Part shown: piece after piece, positions 16,601-24,281 of the stretch
How the letters are laid out: each line of letters starts with the position of its first letter
Position numbering within the stretch: position 1 is the stretch's first letter
Assembly (NCBI GenBank): GCA_016704535.1
Contig: JADIZZ010000023.1
Coordinates: forward strand, 1-64,000
Origin: Betaproteobacteria bacterium
GTDB taxonomy: Bacteria; Pseudomonadota; Gammaproteobacteria; Burkholderiales; Burkholderiaceae_C
DNA: 64,000 nucleotides
Reading direction: 5' to 3'
Position numbers and translations under genes: made by a program
Notes under the pieces: generated by a model
Seen by the model: only the letters and a program-made list of their open reading frames with translations
What the model was told of the DNA's origin: nothing
The model's database searches: none

Positions 16601-17905
16601 ATGCTGTACCAGATCTACGAGACCCAACGTGCGCTGATGGCGCCTTTTTCCGAGTTCGCCAGCGCATCGGCCAAGCTCTACGACCATCCGCTGTCGCCCT
16701 TTGCGCACACGCCGCTGGCGCAACGGATCTCGGCCGGCTTCGACCTGCTGCATCGCCTGGCCAAGGAATACGAGAAGCCGCCCTTCGGCATCACGACCGC
16801 CACCGTCGACGGCATCGAGGTGGCCGTGCAGGAACAGGTGGCGCTGAAGAAGCCCTTCTGCCGTCTGCTGCGCTTCAAGCGCTTCACCGACAACTCCCGC
16901 GCGCTGGACCTCATGAAGGAGCAGCCCATCGTGCTGGTGGTGGCGCCCCTGTCCGGCCATCACTCCACGCTGTTGCGCGACACGGTGAAGAGCCTGCTGC
17001 ACGACCACAAGGTCTTCATCACCGACTGGACCGACGCGCGCATGGTGCCGGCTTCGGAAGGCCCCTTCCACCTCGACGACTACGTCGAGTACGTGCAGGA
17101 GTTCATCCGCCACGTCGGCGCCAAGAACGTGCATGTGATCTCGGTCTGCCAGCCCACGGTGCCCGTGCTGGCGGCCGTGTCGCTGATGGCCAGCCGCGGT
17201 GAAGCCACGCCGCTGACGATGACGATGATGGGTGGCCCCATCGACGCCCGCAAGAGCCCCACGGCCGTCAACAACCTGGCGATGAACAAGAGCCACGGCT
17301 GGTTCGAGAACAACGTCATCTTCCGCGTGCCGCAGAATTTCCCCGGCGCCGGGCGTGCCGTTTACCCGGGCTTCATGCAATACAGCGGCTTCGTGGCCAT
17401 GAACCCCGACCGCCACCTGACCAGTCACTACGACTACTTCCAGGACCTGATCAAGGGCGACGACGAAAGCGCCGAGTCGCACCGCCAGTTCTACGACGAA
17501 TACAACGCCGTGCTGGACCTGCCCGCCGAGTACTACCTCGACACCATCAAGACCGTGTTCCAGGACTTTGCGCTGGTCAACGGCACCTGGGTCGTCAAGG
17601 GTGAGCCGGTGCGGCCGCAAGACATCACGACCACGGCGCTGCTGACGATCGAGGGGGAACTCGACGACATCACCGGCGGCGGTCAGACCAGGGCCGCGCA
17701 CGGCCTGTGTCAGGGCATTCCCAAGGAACGGCAGTTCCACTACGACGTGGAAGGCGCCGGCCACTACGGCATCTTCTCGGGCCGCCGCTGGCGCGAGAGG
17801 GTCTGCCCCGAAGTGCGGGACTTCATCAAGCGCTACAGCAAGGCCGCGGGTGCGAGCGCGAAGGACAACGTGACGGCGCTGCCGAAGAGGTCGCGCGCCC
17901 GATAA
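16601..17905 (+). CDS. phaZ: Intracellular PHB depolymerase
   Basis: Hydrolyses intracellular poly(3-hydroxybutyrate) granules to oligomers. The 434-residue protein matches the PhaZa1 family of Cupriavidus: catalytic Cys183 in VISVCQPTVPV (a cysteine replaces the usual lipase-box serine) and the catalytic histidine in GAGHYGIFSG near the C-terminus. There is no signal peptide, as expected for a cytoplasmic granule enzyme. The ATG at 16601 starts MLYQIYETQ, the normal family N-terminus; an earlier ATG at 16520 lies inside the operator. Regulation by a PhaR-like repressor is suggested by the palindrome upstream. Confidence 0.94.
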   Translation: MLYQIYETQRALMAPFSEFASASAKLYDHPLSPFAHTPLAQRISAGFDLLHRLAKEYEKPPFGITTATVDGIEVAVQEQVALKKPFCRLLRFKRFTDNSRALDLMKEQPIVLVVAPLSGHHSTLLRDTVKSLLHDHKVFITDWTDARMVPASEGPFHLDDYVEYVQEFIRHVGAKNVHVISVCQPTVPVLAAVSLMASRGEATPLTMTMMGGPIDARKSPTAVNNLAMNKSHGWFENNVIFRVPQNFPGAGRAVYPGFMQYSGFVAMNPDRHLTSHYDYFQDLIKGDDESAESHRQFYDEYNAVLDLPAEYYLDTIKTVFQDFALVNGTWVVKGEPVRPQDITTTALLTIEGELDDITGGGQTRAAHGLCQGIPKERQFHYDVEGAGHYGIFSGRRWRERVCPEVRDFIKRYSKAAGASAKDNVTALPKRSRAR

Positions 17906-17912
17906 TCGGCGC

Positions 17913-18620
17913 GTGCCGAACCCGACCCTCGCCGACCTGCTCGACGCCGCGCTGCCGCAGACGCAGTGCACCCGTTGCGGCTATCCCGATTGCCGCGGCT
18001 ACGCCGAGGCCATGGCCGCGGGCGACGCCGACATCAACCGTTGCCCGCCCGGCGGAGCCGAAGGCATCCAGCGGCTGGCGCTGATCACGGGCCGAACGGC
18101 CAGCCCGCTGGACGCCAGCCACGGCACCGAGGGCCCGCGGCTCCTGGCCGTCATCGACGAGGCCTGGTGCATCGGCTGCACGCTGTGCATCAAGGCCTGC
18201 CCGGTGGACTGCATCGTCGGCGCGTCCAAGCTCATGCACACGGTGATCGACCCGCTGTGCACGGGCTGCGAGTTGTGCATCCCGGTGTGCCCGGTGGACT
18301 GCATATCGCTCGTGCCCGTCACTGGCGACCGCACCGGCTGGCAGGCCTGGAGCGCGGCGCAGGCCGACGAGGCGCGCACGCGCTATGCCTTCCACCGCGA
18401 ACGCCTCGAACGCGACAAGCGCGAGAACGACGAGCGCCTGGCGGCCAAGGCACGTGACAAGCTCGCTGACCTGGCCGCACACAGCCAGTTCACCGACCCA
18501 GCGACCCTGGCCGCCAAGCGCGCAGTGATCGAAGCGGCGTTGCAGCGCGCCGCTGCGCGCGCCGACGGCACCGCCGCGGCACCGCCGGCAATGGCACCCG
18601 GGGCCACCGATGAAGCCTGA
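17913..18620 (+). CDS. RsxB/RnfB-like ferredoxin without membrane anchor
   Basis: Electron-transfer protein with three predicted iron-sulfur sites. Near the N-terminus is the RnfB cysteine motif CTRCGYPDC with a later RCPPGG; then two bacterial-ferredoxin motifs, CIGCTLCIKACPVDC (about 91-105) and CTGCELCIPVCPVDC. The remaining 90 residues are charged helix and Ala-rich. Standard RnfB begins with a membrane helix; this 235-residue protein does not. No other rnf/rsx subunit is nearby. The GTG at 17913 lies only 6 nt after a GATAAT hexamer, so the message may be leaderless. The last 11 nt overlap nth, mirroring the rsx-nth linkage in E. coli. Confidence 0.88.
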   Translation: MPNPTLADLLDAALPQTQCTRCGYPDCRGYAEAMAAGDADINRCPPGGAEGIQRLALITGRTASPLDASHGTEGPRLLAVIDEAWCIGCTLCIKACPVDCIVGASKLMHTVIDPLCTGCELCIPVCPVDCISLVPVTGDRTGWQAWSAAQADEARTRYAFHRERLERDKRENDERLAAKARDKLADLAAHSQFTDPATLAAKRAVIEAALQRAAARADGTAAAPPAMAPGATDEA

Positions 18621-19272
18621 GGCCGTCGAAGCCTTCTTCGCCACGTTGGCGGCGGCCAACCCGCGGCCGCAGACCGAGCTGGAATACACCAGCGTCTTCG
18701 AACTGCTCGCGGCCGTGCTGTTGTCGGCGCAAGCCACCGACGTCGGCGTCAACAAGGCGACGAAACGCCTGTTCGCATTGGCGCCGACGCCGCAGAAGAT
18801 GCTCGACCTGGGGGTCGAGCGTGTCACCGAGCTCATCCGCACCATCGGCCTGTTCCGCAACAAGGCGAAGAACCTGGTGGCCACCTGCAGGATCCTGGTC
18901 GAGAAGCACGGCGGAGAGGTGCCGCGTTCGCGCGCAGCGCTGGAAGCCCTGCCCGGCGTCGGCCGCAAGACGGCGAACGTGGTGCTGAACGTGGCCTTTG
19001 GCGAGCCGACGATGGCCGTCGACACGCATGTCTTCCGCGTCAGCAACCGCACCGGCCTGGCGCCGGGCCGCTCGCCGCTGGAGGTGGAGGCCAAGCTGCT
19101 GAAGCGTGTGCCGGCGAGCTACCTCGTCGACGCGCACCACTGGCTCATCCTGCATGGGCGTTACCTCTGCACGGCGCGTTCACCGCGCTGCGGCGAGTGC
19201 GCCGTTCGGGTCTGGTGCGATCACGGCCGCCGCCTTGGCGCTCCTACAATCGCCGCCGGGAACAAGGGGTGA
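18610..19272 (+). CDS. nth: Endonuclease III
   Basis: DNA glycosylase/AP lyase that removes oxidised pyrimidines. The 220-residue protein has the helix-hairpin-helix LPGVGRKTANVV with the catalytic Lys120 and, in AVDTHVFR, Asp138, both at E. coli positions. The C-terminal [4Fe-4S] site is C-X6-C-X2-C-X5-C (CTARSPRCGECAVRVWC). It overlaps the end of the RsxB-like gene, so the two are coexpressed. Confidence 0.97.
   Translation: MKPEAVEAFFATLAAANPRPQTELEYTSVFELLAAVLLSAQATDVGVNKATKRLFALAPTPQKMLDLGVERVTELIRTIGLFRNKAKNLVATCRILVEKHGGEVPRSRAALEALPGVGRKTANVVLNVAFGEPTMAVDTHVFRVSNRTGLAPGRSPLEVEAKLLKRVPASYLVDAHHWLILHGRYLCTARSPRCGECAVRVWCDHGRRLGAPTIAAGNKG
19245..19250 (+). promoter_or_regulatory. Probable -10 for the zapB-like/zapA pair
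   Basis: TACAAT inside the last codons of nth, 24 nt before the ATG at 19274. This would give a short leader carrying AAGGGG as ribosome binding site. A -35 is not evident. Confidence 0.4.
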
Positions 19273-19273
19273 C

Positions 19274-19510
19274 ATGGCCAAGCTGGACGACCTTGCCGAA
19301 CGCGTGGATCGCCTGGTGCTGCGGCACCAGGAACTCAAGCGCAGCAGTGCGCTCATCGAGCAGCAACTCGTGGCCGTGACCGCTGAACGCGACAGCCTGC
19401 GCTCGCGCCTGGCGGCCGCGCGCGCGCGCATCGATGCGCTGCTCGAGCGCCTGCCCTCCGAAGCCACAGCCGCAAGCAGCAAGCGCGCCGCGCCGGGAGA
19501 AGGCGCATGA
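19274..19510 (+). CDS. ZapB-like coiled-coil protein (TIGR02449 type)
   Basis: A 78-residue protein that is almost entirely one predicted coiled coil with regular Leu/Ile/Val heptads (residues 1-60), followed by a polar tail. Proteins of this sort precede zapA in beta- and gammaproteobacteria and resemble the FtsZ-ring factor ZapB. The ATG at 19274 has AAGGGG upstream and begins one nucleotide after the nth stop. It overlaps zapA by 4 nt (ATGA). A role in division with ZapA is inferred from position. Confidence 0.8.
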   Translation: MAKLDDLAERVDRLVLRHQELKRSSALIEQQLVAVTAERDSLRSRLAAARARIDALLERLPSEATAASSKRAAPGEGA

Positions 19511-19836
19511 AGCAGCTCGAAGTCTCCATCCTCGGCCAGGTCTACATGCTGGGATGCCCGGAAGGCGGCGAGACGCTGCTGTCCGCCGCAGTAGCCAGTG
19601 TCGACAGGGAAATGACCACCATCCGCGACTCGGGCAAGGTGCGTGCACGTGAACGCATCGCGGTGCTGGCAGCGCTGAACCTGGCCTACCAGCTGGCCGA
19701 GCGCGGTGCCGCTCCGCCGCCGGCCATGGCTGCCGAGGCTGCCCCCGCCGAGACCCCGTCAGAAACGGCCGCCGCGCTCGATGCGCTTCTGCGCCGCGTT
19801 GACGCCGCGCTGGCCGAAGATGGTCAGTTGCTGTGA
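19507..19836 (+). CDS. zapA: Cell division protein ZapA
   Basis: FtsZ-binding protein that cross-links protofilaments of the Z ring. The 109-residue product begins MKQLEVSILGQVYMLGCPEG, the family's beta-strand start, followed by the dimerisation helix (RERIAVLAALNLAYQL) and an alanine- and proline-rich stretch typical of betaproteobacterial forms. It is coupled to the preceding coiled-coil gene, and 6S RNA follows, as in most proteobacteria. Confidence 0.93.
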   Translation: MKQLEVSILGQVYMLGCPEGGETLLSAAVASVDREMTTIRDSGKVRARERIAVLAALNLAYQLAERGAAPPPAMAAEAAPAETPSETAAALDALLRRVDAALAEDGQLL

Positions 19837-19870
19837 AGTCCCGCATGCCCGCCGGGCCACGGTCGAGGTC

Positions 19871-19876
19871 TAGAAT
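19871..19876 (+). promoter_or_regulatory. -10 of the 6S RNA promoter
   Basis: TAGAAT, seven nucleotides before the first base of the 6S closing stem. No clear -35 at the expected distance. Confidence 0.55.
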
Positions 19877-19882
19877 GAATTT

Positions 19883-20061
19883 GTCCGTCGTGTGCGTGTG
19901 AGCCTTATATGTCCTTGAGCCGATGGTCTATGACCAAGGGCTTGGAACATCGCCTTGCAGGCGTGATCGTCTCGCGTCAGATGAACCCAATGCTTGGCTG
20001 ACCTCGCCCACCTGAACTTCCCCTTAGGTTCAGGCACCGGGTTCACTGCACGCGGCGGACA
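19883..20061 (+). ncRNA. ssrS: 6S RNA
   Basis: Global regulator that mimics an open promoter and sequesters RNA polymerase sigma-70. The span of about 180 nt is right. The 5' end GTCCGTCGTGTGCGTGTGAGCC pairs with GGGTTCACTGCACGCGGCGGAC at the 3' end, a closing stem with only a few G-U pairs and mismatches. The 3' half holds the hairpin CCTGAAC...GTTCAGG (about 20011-20035). A large internal bubble separates the closing and terminal stems. Position directly after zapA is the hallmark location. Ends are estimated from the stem and the TAGAAT box. Confidence 0.85.
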
Positions 20062-20110
20062 CCTTTCCTTCACTTCCGTTCCCAAGAGGGGTTCATGCCC
20101 GCATCAGACT

Positions 20111-20212
20111 CTGGCGGCCGGCATGCAGGTGCTGCGGCGCGGCAACCGTCTGTCGATCACGCGCGTGTCACCCGACGAGTGGCGGGCCGTACTGGTCCTG
20201 CTGGAAGACTGA
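20111..20212 (+). pseudogene. C-terminal remnant of an EVE-domain protein
   Basis: Thirty-three codons ending in TGA read LAAGMQVLRRGNRLSITRV followed by SPDEWRAVL and a short acidic end, which is the C-terminus of EVE-domain (thymocyte nuclear protein 1-like) proteins. The full family length is about 150 residues. The preceding codons back to the 6S RNA do not resemble the family and no start with a ribosome binding site fits. The rest of the gene seems to have been deleted between 6S RNA and this point. It abuts the TauE/SafE gene. Confidence 0.7.
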
Positions 20213-20217
20213 AACCC

Positions 20218-21033
20218 TTGGGCCTGGACTTCACGCTGGTCGCCGAACTGCTGGCCCTGGGCACCGTGGTCGGCTTCCTGGCCGGGTTGCTGGGCATCGG
20301 CGGCGGCATGATGATGGTGCCGGCCCTGACGCTGCTCTTCACCCAGCGCGGTGTCGAGAGCGGCTTGGCGGTGAAGATGGCCATCGCCACCTCCATGGCC
20401 ACCATCCTTTTCACCTCGCTGTCCAGCGTGCGTGCGCACCACCGGCTGGGCGCCGTGCGCTGGCCCATCGCGCGGGCGATGGCGCCAGGCATCGTCGCAG
20501 GCGGCCTGCTCGCAGGCGGCGGCGCCTTCGCAGTGCTCAAGGGCCAAGGCCTGGCACTGCTGTTCGCAGGCTTCATCGGCTACACGGCCTTGCAGATGCT
20601 GCTGGACAAGAAGCCGCGCCCCGGCCGCCAGCTGCCCGGGCCTTGGGGACAGGCCGGCGTGGGTGCCGGCGTGGGCTTTGCCTCGGGTCTGCTCGGCGCC
20701 GGTGGTGCGTTCCTCTCGGTGCCCTTCATGACATGGTGCAACGTGCCGCCGCGCCACGCCGTCGGCACCAGTGCCGCACTGGGTTTTCCCATCGCGCTGG
20801 CCAGCACCGCGGGTTACATCGTCAGCGGGTGGGGACTGGCACCGGCGCTGCCCGGCGCCTTTGGTTACCTCTACCTGCCCGGGCTGTTCATCGTGGCCTT
20901 GGCCAGCGTGATGCTCGCGCCCTGGGGCGCACGCACCGCGCAGCGTATCGACGTCGCGTTGCTGAAGCGCCTGTTCGCCGTGATGCTGCTGGCCCTGGCG
21001 GGCACGATGCTTCACCGCGCATTCAGCACCTGA
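20218..21033 (+). CDS. Sulfite/organosulfonate exporter TauE/SafE family
   Basis: Integral membrane protein of about eight helices that exports sulfite, sulfoacetate or related anions. The 271-residue product carries the two family glycine motifs, GFLAGLLGIGGGMMMVPAL near residue 18 and GFASGLLGAGGAFLSVPFM in the second half, reflecting the internal duplication. A TTG start at 20218 with GGAAGA about 10 nt upstream gives the expected N-terminus; an ATG at 20095 would add about 40 unrelated residues. The substrate is not determined by sequence. Confidence 0.88.
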   Translation: MGLDFTLVAELLALGTVVGFLAGLLGIGGGMMMVPALTLLFTQRGVESGLAVKMAIATSMATILFTSLSSVRAHHRLGAVRWPIARAMAPGIVAGGLLAGGGAFAVLKGQGLALLFAGFIGYTALQMLLDKKPRPGRQLPGPWGQAGVGAGVGFASGLLGAGGAFLSVPFMTWCNVPPRHAVGTSAALGFPIALASTAGYIVSGWGLAPALPGAFGYLYLPGLFIVALASVMLAPWGARTAQRIDVALLKRLFAVMLLALAGTMLHRAFST

Positions 21034-21051
21034 GACCGCTGCGCGCGGTGC

Positions 21052-22068
21052 TCAGGCCGATTCGAAGCGGATCGCCGCCAGCGTGACGTGGTTGCCGCCG
21101 CGGCGACGCGCCTCGGCCAACGCCGCCTCGCACGCGAGCATGAGGGCATCCTGAGTCTGGGCTGTGTGCGGGAAGCTGGCCACACCCATGGATAACGTGA
21201 AGCCCAGTTCCTGCCCTTCGTGCACGACGATCTGCGTCGCGCACTTGCGCCGCAGGCCTTCCATCCGTGCATGCGCGGTGGCCAGCCCGACGCCCGACAA
21301 CAAGACGGCAAAGCGGCTTTCGTCGTAGCGGCACGAAGCATCCATCGCACGCGTGCCGCCGCGCAGGAGGCGGCCGACAGCCTCGAGAACGCGCTGCTCG
21401 CCTGCCGCACCCAACGCCCGCACCTTGGGCGTCAGCGGGTCGATTTCGATGAAGACGATGGCAAATTCGCGGTGTTCGCGCGTAGACAGGTCTACCTCGC
21501 GGTGCAGTTGGTCCTCGAAATGCGCGCGGCGGTACAGACCCGACGCCGGATCGCGAAGCGCCTGGTCGGCCAGTTCACGCTGCAGCAGTTCGTTGGCCTG
21601 TTGCTGCTGTTCGATCTGCTCGAGCGCGGCGCGCAACTGCGCTTCGCGCTGGCGCTCGGGCGCCACGTCGCGCCACACGCTGCAGAGCCAACGTGCGCCG
21701 GCGGCGTCGGGCGGCGTTGCCCAGCGAAGCACCGAGAACTCTCGCCGGCTGCCGTCCTGTTCGAAGCGGTGTTCGCTTGTCAGCGGCTCGCCATGCAAGG
21801 CGGCGGTCTGTTCCGCAGCGCGCAGCACGGTGGCCACGGCAGAGTCGAACAGCTCAGGATCGGTTCGATTGAGCACCTCGCCCGCGGGGCGCTTCAAGAA
21901 GCCCGCCATGGCCTCGCAGACGAACACGTACCGGCCGCTGTGCAGGTCTTTGACGGTGAGCATCTCACCATGGCGCCGCAGCACCGGCCGCAGCAGTGCG
22001 GCCAGGACCGGTTGCAGGCCGGTCCACTGCTGCTGCGACATCGGGGGCTCGTCAAGCATCGTGCTCAT
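21052..22068 (-). CDS. PAS-GGDEF protein with degenerate active site
   Basis: A 338-residue soluble protein: a PAS domain (about 20-140), a coiled-coil linker (140-170, QIEQQQQANELLQ) and a GGDEF fold (LRDPASGLYRRAHFEDQL at 171-188 onward). The catalytic GG(D/E)EF loop is replaced by YDESRF at 248-253 and lacks the glycines needed to bind GTP. It is therefore probably not a diguanylate cyclase but a regulatory or scaffold protein. The start at 22068 is preferred over an ATG at 22116. It is divergent from rpsU, 389 nt away. Confidence 0.85.
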   Translation of the reverse strand: MSTMLDEPPMSQQQWTGLQPVLAALLRPVLRRHGEMLTVKDLHSGRYVFVCEAMAGFLKRPAGEVLNRTDPELFDSAVATVLRAAEQTAALHGEPLTSEHRFEQDGSRREFSVLRWATPPDAAGARWLCSVWRDVAPERQREAQLRAALEQIEQQQQANELLQRELADQALRDPASGLYRRAHFEDQLHREVDLSTREHREFAIVFIEIDPLTPKVRALGAAGEQRVLEAVGRLLRGGTRAMDASCRYDESRFAVLLSGVGLATAHARMEGLRRKCATQIVVHEGQELGFTLSMGVASFPHTAQTQDALMLACEAALAEARRRGGNHVTLAAIRFESA

Positions 22069-22282
22069 GTCGTTTTGCGAGCGCCTCACGAGCAAGGGCC
22101 CGGTCCATCCATCCAATCACCGCCAGTGCCCTATGTTCGTGGTGCGCGGGTCCCATATCAAGCGTTTGCGGCATTCTGGCCCCTAGTTTGACGGGCGAAG
22201 GCGCGCAATTGAGGGGGCGTCGGCGACTTCCCGGCTCGCCACCGGTGCGTTGCGCGGGCTTCGGCGTCCGTGGCGCGTGCAC

Positions 22283-22313
22283 TTGATATCAGATGCGGAA
22301 GAGTGTCTATAAT
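22283..22313 (+). promoter_or_regulatory. rpsU promoter
   Basis: Perfect -10 TATAAT (22308-22313) with TTGATA at 22283-22288. The 19-nt spacer is longer than ideal. Transcription would start near 22320, giving a leader of about 138 nt. Confidence 0.7.
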
Positions 22314-22323
22314 CATCGGCTTT

Positions 22324-22396
22324 GCTGGCAAACCAGCGTTTCGATCTGCCGACGAGCCACCCTGAACTTTAGGGGCCGTTCCGGAACATGGCCCCT
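22324..22396 (+). promoter_or_regulatory. Structured rpsU leader
   Basis: Two hairpins: GCTGG-CAAA-CCAGC at 22324-22337, and AGGGGCC (22371-22377) with GGCCCCT (22390-22396), whose loop contains the palindrome GTTCCGGAAC. Such a long, folded leader before a short ribosomal-protein gene suggests translational control, perhaps by S21; no known family is recognised. Confidence 0.4.
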
Positions 22397-22457
22397 CGAG
22401 ATGCCATCGATGGCCCCCGGCAGACACCGAGCGCAAACCTTCGGGATCCCTGATTAC

Positions 22458-22670
22458 ATGACCACCATCCGCGTCAAAGAGAACGAGCCGTTCGACGTCG
22501 CCCTGCGCCGCTTCAAGCGCACCATCGAGAAGATCGGCCTGCTGACCGAGCTGCGCGCACGCGAGTTCTACGAAAAGCCCACCGCCGAGCGCAAGCGCAA
22601 GAAGGCCGCGGCCGTCAAGCGCCACTTCAAGCGCGTGCGCAGCATGCAGCTGCCCAAGAAGTTGTACTGA
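22458..22670 (+). CDS. rpsU: 30S ribosomal protein S21
   Basis: Small-subunit protein at the 3' end of 16S rRNA, involved in initiation. The 70-residue product (MTTIRVKENEPFDVALRRFK and a Lys/Arg-rich C-terminus) is full length. The ATG at 22458 matches the family; no strong Shine-Dalgarno precedes it, a known trait of S21 genes. A terminator-like hairpin follows, then yqeY. In many proteobacteria dnaG and rpoD come next; here they do not. Confidence 0.98.
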   Translation: MTTIRVKENEPFDVALRRFKRTIEKIGLLTELRAREFYEKPTAERKRKKAAAVKRHFKRVRSMQLPKKLY

Positions 22671-22692
22671 CCCCATCCGGTCACCACGAAGC

Positions 22693-22728
22693 AAGCCCGC
22701 GCGGGACGCCGCAGCGGGCTTCTTTCAT
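22693..22728 (+). terminator. Hairpin terminator after rpsU
   Basis: AAGCCCGC (22693-22700) pairs with GCGGGCTT (22714-22721) over a 13-nt loop, followed by CTTTCATT. The T-run is short, so read-through to yqeY is possible. Confidence 0.6.
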
Positions 22729-22743
22729 TACGGAGTCCCCGCC

Positions 22744-23190
22744 ATGAGCCTGAAAGACCGCATCACCGAAGACATGAAGGCCGCCATGCGCGCCAAGGAC
22801 GCCGACCGCCTGCTGGCCATCCGCGGCCTGCTGGCGGCGTTGAAGCAGCGCGAGGTCGATGAGCGCATCGTGCTCGACGACGCCGCCGTGGTGGCCATCG
22901 TGGACAAGCTCGTCAAGCAGCGCAAGGACTCCATCGCCGCTTTCGAACAAGGTGGCCGCGCCGACCTCGTGGCCAAGGAAGCCGCCGAGATGACGGTGCT
23001 CGAGGCCTACCTGCCGCAGCGCCTGTCGGCCGCCGAGGTGGCCGCCGAAGTCGCGGCGCTGGTGGCCGAGCTGGGCGCCAGCGGCCCGGGCGACATGGGT
23101 CGCGTCATGGCCGCAGCCAAGGCGCGCCTGGGCGGCCGTGCCGAGATGGGCCTGGTCTCCGGCGCCGTGAAGCAGGCTCTGTCAAAGTAG
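22744..23190 (+). CDS. GatB/YqeY domain protein
   Basis: A 148-residue helical protein like YqeY and the tail domain of the GatB amidotransferase subunit. It begins MSLKDRITEDMKAAMRAKDADRL and has the conserved EAAEMTVLEAYLPQ stretch near residue 80. Its role is not well established; tRNA binding is assumed from the domain. It follows rpsU, an arrangement shared with many bacteria. Confidence 0.92.
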   Translation: MSLKDRITEDMKAAMRAKDADRLLAIRGLLAALKQREVDERIVLDDAAVVAIVDKLVKQRKDSIAAFEQGGRADLVAKEAAEMTVLEAYLPQRLSAAEVAAEVAALVAELGASGPGDMGRVMAAAKARLGGRAEMGLVSGAVKQALSK

Positions 23191-23194
23191 TTCC

Positions 23195-23542
23195 ATGACC
23201 CATCACCTGCCCATCCGCGCCATCGCCGACGACGTCTGCGTCGCCCCTCAGCTGGCGCCCGATGTCATGGCCGCAGCCGCCGCCGCGGGCTTTCGCAGCG
23301 TGGTGAACAACCGCCCCGACTTCGAGCACGGGCCCGACCAGCCCACCAGTGCCGACATCGAGGCCGCAGCACGTGCCGCTGGCCTGGAATACCGCTTCCT
23401 GCCCGTCGACGGCGGTTACCAGTCGCCGCAGCAGATCGCCGAGTTCGCGCGCCTGCTGCACGAGCTGCCGCGGCCGCTGCTCGTGTTCTGCCGTTCCGGC
23501 GCACGCTCCACGCGCCTGTTCATGGCCGCGCAGGCGCTGTAG
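23195..23542 (+). CDS. TIGR01244-type sulfur transferase/phosphatase (DUF442)
   Basis: A 115-residue protein of the beta-lactamase-hydrolase-like family, related to dual-specificity phosphatases. It has the active-site loop VFCRSGARSTRLF near residues 98-110 and the family start IADDVCVAPQLAPD. Relatives often occur beside sulfide or persulfide oxidation genes, but none is present here. It lies 4 nt after yqeY, so the two probably share a transcript. Confidence 0.85.
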   Translation: MTHHLPIRAIADDVCVAPQLAPDVMAAAAAAGFRSVVNNRPDFEHGPDQPTSADIEAAARAAGLEYRFLPVDGGYQSPQQIAEFARLLHELPRPLLVFCRSGARSTRLFMAAQAL

Positions 23543-23629
23543 CCCGGGCCCGCACCAGCGGGTAAACACAAGCTGGCCGCCCCGGCGCCGCTGTCTAGAA
23601 TTCGCGGCGCATTTGACTCGGAGGGCAGC

Positions 23630-24277
23630 ATGGGTGGGCTATTGAAGTTGTCGGGTCTGATTGACGCGATCACCGAACGCATAGGCAAACTGGTGATGTG
23701 GCTGATCCTGGCGGCGGTCATCATCAGCGCCGGCAACGCCGTCATGCGCAAGGCCTTCGACATCGGCTCGAACGCCTACCTCGAAATCCAGTGGTACCTG
23801 TTCTCGGCCGTGTTCATGCTGGGCTCGGGTTACGTCTTCCTGCGCAACGCCCACGTGCGCATCGACTTCATCTCGGGCAAGCTGACCAAGCGCACCAACG
23901 CCATCATCGACGCGGTGGGCATGGTGGTCTTCCTGATCCCCTTGTGCCTGATCCTCATCAGCCTGTCGTGGCCGGTATTCGAGCGCTCGTGGGTGTCGGG
24001 CGAGATGAGCCAGAACGCCGGCGGCCTGATCCGCTGGCCGGTGCAGTTGCTGATCCCGCTGGGCTTCAGCATCCTGCTGATGCAAGCCGTCTCCGAACTG
24101 ATCAAGCGCATCGCGTTTGTGAAGGGCCTCATCCCCGAGCCTTTCAGCGACGACCCCGGCGCCAAGATCGCGGCAGCCGATGCGGCCGCCGCCGTGGAAG
24201 CCAAGGCCGCTGCCGCCACGGCCAAGGCCGCTGCCGCCAAGGCCGCCCTGCAGTCCAAACTTGCCAAGGGGGCCTGA
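23630..24277 (+). CDS. TRAP transporter small permease (DctQ/TakQ type)
   Basis: Four-helix membrane subunit of a sodium-driven tripartite transporter. The 215-residue protein has helices near 17-37, 51-70, 95-117 and 140-160. After residue 180 comes a cytoplasmic Ala/Lys-rich helix unusual for DctQ. Part of that tail is a perfect 19-nt duplication (24200-24218 and 24221-24239, period 21 nt). The start ATG has GGAGG upstream; TAGAAT at 23596-23601 is a plausible -10. The large permease follows after 4 nt. Confidence 0.9.
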   Translation: MGGLLKLSGLIDAITERIGKLVMWLILAAVIISAGNAVMRKAFDIGSNAYLEIQWYLFSAVFMLGSGYVFLRNAHVRIDFISGKLTKRTNAIIDAVGMVVFLIPLCLILISLSWPVFERSWVSGEMSQNAGGLIRWPVQLLIPLGFSILLMQAVSELIKRIAFVKGLIPEPFSDDPGAKIAAADAAAAVEAKAAAATAKAAAAKAALQSKLAKGA

Positions 24278-24281
24278 CATC

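Larger units (their letters stand above)
22069..22457. other. Gene-free gap between the PAS-GGDEF gene and rpsU
   Basis: The left 200 nt hold nothing recognisable on either strand. The right part holds the rpsU promoter and a structured leader of about 140 nt with two hairpins, described separately. Confidence 0.6.

Noticed and set aside
20095..20217. Extended N-terminus for the TauE/SafE exporter from an ATG at 20095
   Set aside because: The segment is the EVE remnant read in another frame and gives a hydrophilic Arg-rich stretch ahead of the first membrane helix.
24160..24280. Repeat in the small-permease tail as a mobile or regulatory repeat
   Set aside because: It is a single in-frame duplication within a coding low-complexity region and needs no other explanation.
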